From Saccharopolyspora gloriosae (lineage in GTDB: Bacteria; Actinomycetota; Actinomycetes; Mycobacteriales; Pseudonocardiaceae): a stretch of 64,000 bases of DNA. Shown one piece after another: positions 60,017 to 64,000 of the stretch. The notes beneath the pieces were generated by a model. That model was not told where the DNA came from and did no database searches. It saw nothing but the letters and a program-made list of their open reading frames with translations. A program made the position numbers and the translations under genes. The stretch is from NCBI RefSeq assembly GCF_014203325.1, contig NZ_JACHIV010000001.1:2419501-2483500 (forward strand), given 5' to 3'. How positions within the stretch are numbered: position 1 is the first letter of the stretch; every line of letters begins with the position of its first letter.

Positions 60017-60523
60017 ATGACTCCCGAGAGCGAATCCCCTGCAGACGTGCCCGATTTCCGGCACTCACCCGCCACCGGCGGTGGGACCCGCGGCCTGGGT
60101 GATTTCCTGGTCGAGGCGCACGACTGGCTGCGCGCGGAACTCACCGCGCTGCGCGACCGCCTCGACCACGACGCCACCGAGGACCTGGGGGAGCAGCTGC
60201 GCGCGCATTGCCGGACGTTCTGCTCCGCGCTCACCGAGCACCACGCCGGCGAGGACGGCGGCGCTTTTCCCCTGCTGGCGCAGCGGTTTCCCGCACTCGC
60301 TACGACGCTCACCGAGCTCGGGGAGCAGCACCGGGAAGTGGACCGGATGCAGGCGGAGCTCGGCGAACTGGTCCGCGCACACCGACCGGGGCGGTCCGAC
60401 TCGGAGGCGCTGCGCGACGAACTGGACCGGCTGGCGGCGGAGCTGGAAGAGCACTTCCGGTACGAGGAGCGGACGATCGTCGCCGCGCTGAACTCGCTGG
60501 GACCGGCCCCGGACTTCGGGTGA
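60017..60523 (+). CDS. Hemerythrin-like domain protein
   Basis: A 168-residue four-helix-bundle protein with histidines and glutamates at diiron positions: VEAHDWLRAEL, LTEHHAGEDGGAFPLL, LGEQHREVDRM and LEEHFRYEERTIVAAL. Such proteins bind O2 or NO, or store iron. ATG at 60017 follows AAGGAA; the longer frame upstream is not supported. It is convergent with the LLM operon. Confidence 0.88.
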   Translation: MTPESESPADVPDFRHSPATGGGTRGLGDFLVEAHDWLRAELTALRDRLDHDATEDLGEQLRAHCRTFCSALTEHHAGEDGGAFPLLAQRFPALATTLTELGEQHREVDRMQAELGELVRAHRPGRSDSEALRDELDRLAAELEEHFRYEERTIVAALNSLGPAPDFG

Positions 60524-60632
60524 CCCCGGCGCGCGCACCGCGGTCGGCGACGAGCCGAGCTCGCGCTGACCGACGGCTCCGCACCCGGTCGCAGGGACGG
60601 TAGGGCTGGTTCCGATTTCACGGGTGACGTGC

Positions 60633-60671
60633 ACGGCCTCTTCGCCCGACCCGCTCGGACGAAGAGGCCGT
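60633..60671 (-). terminator. Hairpin after the LLM monooxygenase operon
   Basis: ACGGCCTCTTCG and CGAAGAGGCCGT are perfect 12-bp arms, 7 bp past the stop of the minus-strand operon. It faces the hemerythrin gene and may serve both. Confidence 0.75.
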
Positions 60672-60678
60672 TGCGCCG

Positions 60679-62043
60679 TCAGGCCGAGGCCGGTTCGCCG
60701 AAGCGCTCGGCGGGCTCCAGGCCGAGGTTGTCGCGCAGCGTCGTGCCGGTGTACTCGGTGCGGAACACGCCGCGGTCCTGCAGCAGCGGCACCACCCGGT
60801 CCACGACTTCGTCGAGCCCGGACGGGCTGACGTGCGAACCGAGGATGAACCCGTCCACCGCCTCCTGCTCGACGTACCGCTCGATCTCGGCGGCCACCTT
60901 GCCCGGAGTGCCGACGAAGACGTTGCGGTCGAAGACCTTCGTCACGACCTGCCGCAACGACAGTCCTTCGGTGCGGCCGAGTTCCCGCCAGGCTTCGGCC
61001 GTGGCGTGCGCGTCCTGGGTGAGCGGTGCCCGCCCCTTGATCCACTTCGGCGCGTCCGGCGTGGGCTCGAGGTCCGGGACCGGGCCGTCCGGGTCCACAT
61101 CGGACAGATCCCGGTTCCACACCATCTCGGCGAGCACGATCGAGGTCAGCGGGTCCACCTGGCGGCTGCGGACGTCGGCGTGCCGGTCGTGCGCCTCCGC
61201 CTCGGTGTCGCCGAGGATGACCGCGGCCGACGGCAGGATCTTCACCTCGTCCGGGTTCCGCCCGGCCTTGGCGACCCGGGCCTTGACGTCGGTGTAGAAC
61301 GCCCGCGCCTCGTCGAACTGCTGGTACCGGGAGAAGATCGCGTCCGAGTGCTTCGCGGCGAAATCGCGCCCGGCCGGGGATTCACCGGCCTGGAGCACGA
61401 CCGGATGCCCCTGCGGGGAGCGCGGTGTGGAGAACCTGCCCGCGATGTCGAACTGGTTGCCCCGCACGGCGAAGTCGCCGACGTGCTCGTCGCGCAGGAA
61501 CCGCCCGCTCTCCCGGTCGGCCACCACCGCGTCCGAGCCCCACGAGTCCCACAGCCGGCGGACCGCCTCCAGCGTCTCCCCGGCCCGCTCGTAGCGCTGC
61601 GAAGGAGCCAGGAACCCGCCGCGCCGGAAGTTCTCCCCGGTCGGCGCGTCGAAGCTGGTCACCACGTTCCACGCGGCCCGCCCGCCGGAGAGCAGGTCCA
61701 GCGACGCGAACTTGCGCGCCAGCTCGTAGGGCTCGTTGAACGTCGAGTTGATCGTGCCCGCCAGCCCGATGTCCTCGGTGATCGCCGCCAGCGAGGCCAG
61801 CACGGTGAACGTGTCGGGCCGCCCCACCACGTCCTGGTCGAAGATCGCGTCCCCGCGGGTGCGCAGCCGCAGCCCCTCGGCGAGGAACAGCAGGTCCAGC
61901 TTGCCGCGTTCCGCCGTGCGCGCCCAGTGCTCGAAGGACGCGAAGTCGATGTGGCTGCCCGAGGCCGGGTCGCTCCACACCGTGTCGTGGTTGACGCCGG
62001 GGAAGTAGGCGCCCAGGATCACCTGCTTGCGGTCCGCGCTCAT
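60679..62043 (-). CDS. NtaA/SnaA/DszA-family FMNH2-dependent monooxygenase
   Basis: A 454-residue LLM flavoprotein. VILGAYFPGVNHDTVW, FASFEHWARTAERGKLDLLF, INSTFNEPYELARKFASLDL, SGGRAAWNVVTSFDAPTGEN and QAGESPAGRDFAAKHSDAIF are diagnostic of the NtaA/DszA group, which oxidises C-N or C-S compounds with FMNH2 from a separate reductase. Its ATG overlaps the stop of the upstream LLM gene (ATGA). With the cysteine-type leader peptide upstream, an organosulfur substrate is the best guess. No reductase or transporter gene is visible before the window ends. Confidence 0.92.
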   Translation of the reverse strand: MSADRKQVILGAYFPGVNHDTVWSDPASGSHIDFASFEHWARTAERGKLDLLFLAEGLRLRTRGDAIFDQDVVGRPDTFTVLASLAAITEDIGLAGTINSTFNEPYELARKFASLDLLSGGRAAWNVVTSFDAPTGENFRRGGFLAPSQRYERAGETLEAVRRLWDSWGSDAVVADRESGRFLRDEHVGDFAVRGNQFDIAGRFSTPRSPQGHPVVLQAGESPAGRDFAAKHSDAIFSRYQQFDEARAFYTDVKARVAKAGRNPDEVKILPSAAVILGDTEAEAHDRHADVRSRQVDPLTSIVLAEMVWNRDLSDVDPDGPVPDLEPTPDAPKWIKGRAPLTQDAHATAEAWRELGRTEGLSLRQVVTKVFDRNVFVGTPGKVAAEIERYVEQEAVDGFILGSHVSPSGLDEVVDRVVPLLQDRGVFRTEYTGTTLRDNLGLEPAERFGEPASA

Positions 62044-63263
62044 CGGGCCACCTCCTCGTTCGTCGCGTACCGGCTGGCCGGGCGGGGCAGCCCGAACCGC
62101 TCGCGCAGGCTGTCGGTGTCGTAGGCGGAGCGGAACGCGCCGCGCCGCTGGAGTTCCGGCACCAGGCCGTCGGCGATGGCGTCCAGGTCGGTGGGCAGCA
62201 CCGCGGGCCGCAGCCGGAAGCCGTCGAGCTCCGGCGAGGCCGCCCGCCACTCCTGCACCAGGTCGGCGAGTTCGGTCGCGGAACCGGCGACCACCGCCGC
62301 GTCCGAACGCAGCGGCTGCTCGGCGAGCTCGTCGAGGCGCCGCACCCGGTCCTGCGCTTCCTGCCCGTCGTCGTCGACCGACACCACGAGGTCGGCCAGC
62401 ACGCGCAGCGGCGCGCCCGTGCGGCCCACGGCCTGCTCCGCGGCCCGCACCTCGGCCACGATCCCCGGAACCTCGGCGGCGTTGCGCGGCGTCGTGAACA
62501 CCACGTCCGCCGACCTGGCGGCGAGCTCGTAGGCGGCCCGCGCATGCGCCAGCGCCACGACCAGCGGCTGCCCCTGCGGCGGACGCGGCACGATGCTCGG
62601 CCCGCGGACCGAGAAGAAGCGCCCGCTGAAGTCGACGTGGTGCAGCTTGTCGCGGTCCAGGAACCGGTTCGTCGCGGCATCGCGGATCTCGGTGCCGTCC
62701 TCCCAGCTGTCCCACAACCGCCGCACCACCTCGACGGCGTCGGCGGCCTCCTCGAACAGGTCGGCGACCGCCGCGTCCACCTCCGGAGTGCCGAGGGCCT
62801 CGCGCCGGATCTCCGGCAGCGCGCGCCGGCCGAAGTGCGCGGCCTCGTCGGTCCGGACGGAGGTCTGCACCCGCCACCCGGCCCGGCCCAGGCTGTTGTG
62901 GTCCAGGGTGGCGAGGGCGGAGGCGATGTGGAACGGCTCGGTGTGCGTGGTCGTGACCGTCGGAACCAGGCCGATCCGGCTGGTCAGCGGCGCGGTGAAG
63001 GCGGCGATCAGCTCGGCGTCGAGCCGCCCGCGCACCCGGTCGGTGCGGCGGTCGGTGCGACTGAGGTGGTCGTCGGACTGCAGGCCCAGCGCGTCTTCGA
63101 TCGTGGCGAAGTCGAGCAGGCCCCGCTCGGCCGCCTGGACCAGCGCGGTCCAGTAACCGGGGGTGAACAGGGCTTCCGGAGTGGCGTTCGGATCGCGCCA
63201 GGCGGCGGGATGCCAGCCTGCGCCGTCGAGCGCGACGGCCAGGTGCAGCGGGTTCTCGGACAT
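62040..63263 (-). CDS. LLM-class flavin-dependent monooxygenase
   Basis: A 407-residue LLM protein: LHLAVALDGAGWHPAAWRDP, RGLLDFATIEDALGLQ, RIGLVPTVTTTHTEPFHIAS, NSLGRAGWRVQTS and DFSGRFFSVRGPSIVPRPPQ. It pairs with the NtaA/DszA-type enzyme in a 4-bp-overlapping operon, an arrangement common in sulfur-assimilation loci of actinomycetes. The start follows GGAGAGGTCTGCCCTCGC. The leader peptide 63357-63449 lies 93 bp upstream on the same strand. Confidence 0.87.
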   Translation of the reverse strand: MSENPLHLAVALDGAGWHPAAWRDPNATPEALFTPGYWTALVQAAERGLLDFATIEDALGLQSDDHLSRTDRRTDRVRGRLDAELIAAFTAPLTSRIGLVPTVTTTHTEPFHIASALATLDHNSLGRAGWRVQTSVRTDEAAHFGRRALPEIRREALGTPEVDAAVADLFEEAADAVEVVRRLWDSWEDGTEIRDAATNRFLDRDKLHHVDFSGRFFSVRGPSIVPRPPQGQPLVVALAHARAAYELAARSADVVFTTPRNAAEVPGIVAEVRAAEQAVGRTGAPLRVLADLVVSVDDDGQEAQDRVRRLDELAEQPLRSDAAVVAGSATELADLVQEWRAASPELDGFRLRPAVLPTDLDAIADGLVPELQRRGAFRSAYDTDSLRERFGLPRPASRYATNEEVAR

Positions 63264-63356
63264 GCGAGGGCAGACCTCTCCTGCGGTGGGAACGCGCCGG
63301 ACGGGCCGGGACGAGCGGCCCTCCGGCTGCGCGGCGGTGGACGCGGGGTCTTCCGT

Positions 63357-63449
63357 TCAGCGCGGACAGCTCGCGCTGCTCACGCGCTGCAGGTCGACGT
63401 GGCGCCGCCTGGCACCGCGGAATCCGGGGCCGTGCACCGGTGCCCGCAT
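63357..63449 (-). CDS. Cysteine-type leader peptide upstream of the LLM operon
   Basis: A 30-codon frame with a strong RBS (GGAGGGATCG then ATG) encodes MRAPVHGPGF... ending RRHVDLQRVSSASCPR. This C-terminal RRHVDL-x-RV-x-SA-x-C signature is that of actinobacterial putative leader peptides found before sulfur and cysteine metabolism genes, where translation over the late Cys codon is thought to report cysteine or tRNA-Cys supply. The 93-nt interval to the monooxygenase start is GC-rich with possible alternative stems. It predicts that the LLM operon is attenuated when sulfur is plentiful. Confidence 0.75.
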   Translation of the reverse strand: MRAPVHGPGFRGARRRHVDLQRVSSASCPR

Positions 63450-63692
63450 CGATCCCTCCTCGCCGCCGCGCGGGGAGCCACCGCCACCGGCGTTCGCCGA
63501 GGAGGCGGGATTTCTCGCCCACCGCACAGAGAACTCTACGTTCGCGCGGCCATCCCAGGTCAAGCTCGCGCCCCGATGGCCACGATGCGGGACGACGAAC
63601 GCGAGCCGGGAATTCTCCCGGCCGGCTTCTTGTTCGTCACGTCCCGCGCTCGCGTGCGGGAAGCACCAGGTCGCGAAGCCGGCCACCGGCGA

Positions 63693-63785
63693 GTGCGCAG
63701 CGGCTTCCTCACGGGGACGGCGATTCGTCGTGTATCCCGGAGCTACCTGAGAAATCGATCCCGCGGCGAGGAAGCCGCTGACCGC
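63693..63785 (+). repeat. Dispersed palindromic repeat, copy F
   Basis: CGCAGCGGCTTCCTCACGG opens and CCCGCGGCGAGGAAGCCGCT closes the inverted repeat. The central hairpin is altered (ATTCGTCGTGTATCCCGGAG). Forward orientation, as copy B. Confidence 0.7.
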
Positions 63786-63825
63786 CTGTCTTTGATCTTG
63801 TCGTTCGAGGTGAGCGGCGTTCGTG

Positions 63826-63975
63826 GTCGCTGTCCTGTCAGCGGCGGAGCCGCTGAGCGGTGACCAGCCAGAGCACAACGACACCGGCGGGTTCTCAGCG
63901 GCTCCCTCGCGAGGACACGCTGCTGCACGAGGAATCGATCCCGCAGCGAGGAAGCCGCTGAGGTTCCGCGGCTCG
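63826..63975 (+). repeat. Dispersed palindromic repeat, copy G
   Basis: Starts GTCAGCGGCGGAGCCGCTGA, continues GCGGGTTCTCAGCGGCTCCC, TCGCGAGGACACG, and ends GATCCCGCAGCGAGGAAGCC then GCTGAGGTTCCGC. Forward orientation and about 50 bp from copy F, so a tandem pair. Confidence 0.75.
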
Positions 63976-64000
63976 ATGATCTACGCGGGCATCAGTCGGT

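Larger units (their letters stand above)
63450..64000. other. Gene-free right end with two repeat copies
   Basis: 551 bp. No supported gene; it contains repeat copies F and G. Open frames here are shadows of the repeats. Confidence 0.6.

Noticed and set aside
61382-62680. 432-residue minus-strand frame overlapping both LLM genes, and 35789-37174 in the frame of DUF4185
   Set aside because: Arg/Pro-rich shadow translation; the recognisable families lie in other frames or only at the end of the frame.

Overview
The window is very GC-rich with dense, tightly packed genes, frequent GTG and occasional TTG starts, 4-bp ATGA/GTGA start-stop overlaps, F420-type enzymes, LuxR/LAL regulators and secondary-metabolism genes. 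That points to a filamentous actinomycete, probably Pseudonocardiales (Saccharopolyspora-like); the genus is inference. No rRNA, tRNA or CRISPR array was seen.

Layout. 1-6.1 kb is the tail of a polyketide-type cluster: a 5'-truncated AT-PfaD enoylreductase, an MDR oxidoreductase, a SAM methyltransferase and a P450. 6.2-12.6 kb holds a hypothetical protein with a nuclease-like ExK motif, a secreted repeat protein, a SNF2 helicase and a divergent MarR/thiol-oxidase-like pair. 12.8-24.3 kb is the most unusual part: three modules of a small EACC1-like protein plus a caspase-like protease. In module 1 the protease carries a C-terminal membrane bundle. In modules 2 and 3 it carries one membrane helix and a predicted extracellular beta-propeller. 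The EACC1 gene of module 3 has collapsed to 39 codons. A P450 with a non-canonical I-helix and a vitamin B12 ABC importer under a clear cobalamin riboswitch lie between modules 1 and 2.

24.4-34.9 kb is mostly small regulator/enzyme pairs (TetR-SDR, LysR-hydrolase-MFS), a gamma-glutamyltransferase, a VOC protein and an orphan tyrosine recombinase. 35-44.3 kb carries a secreted crystallin-fold protein and a run of housekeeping-like genes (AI-2E transporter, DUF4185, LLM oxidoreductase, MazG, TRIC channel, M20 amidohydrolase, TerC, hydroxyacyl-CoA dehydrogenase). 44.3-51 kb is a regulatory block: a two-component pair whose kinase lacks a recognisable ATP site, two divergent ATPase-LuxR regulators and a NarL-like protein with a degenerate receiver.

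51.4-64 kb holds a secreted metallophosphoesterase behind a PHO-box-like repeat, a 48-residue Gly/Trp repeat peptide, a three-subunit molybdenum hydroxylase with its Tat-like signal on the large subunit, a MerR/Old-Yellow-Enzyme pair with a clear palindromic operator, an SDR, a hemerythrin protein, and two LLM flavin monooxygenases preceded by a cysteine-type leader peptide.

A dispersed, imperfectly palindromic intergenic repeat family (at least seven full or partial copies) lies mostly just downstream of genes. Coordinates were read by eye; similarities are from motif recognition, not database searches.
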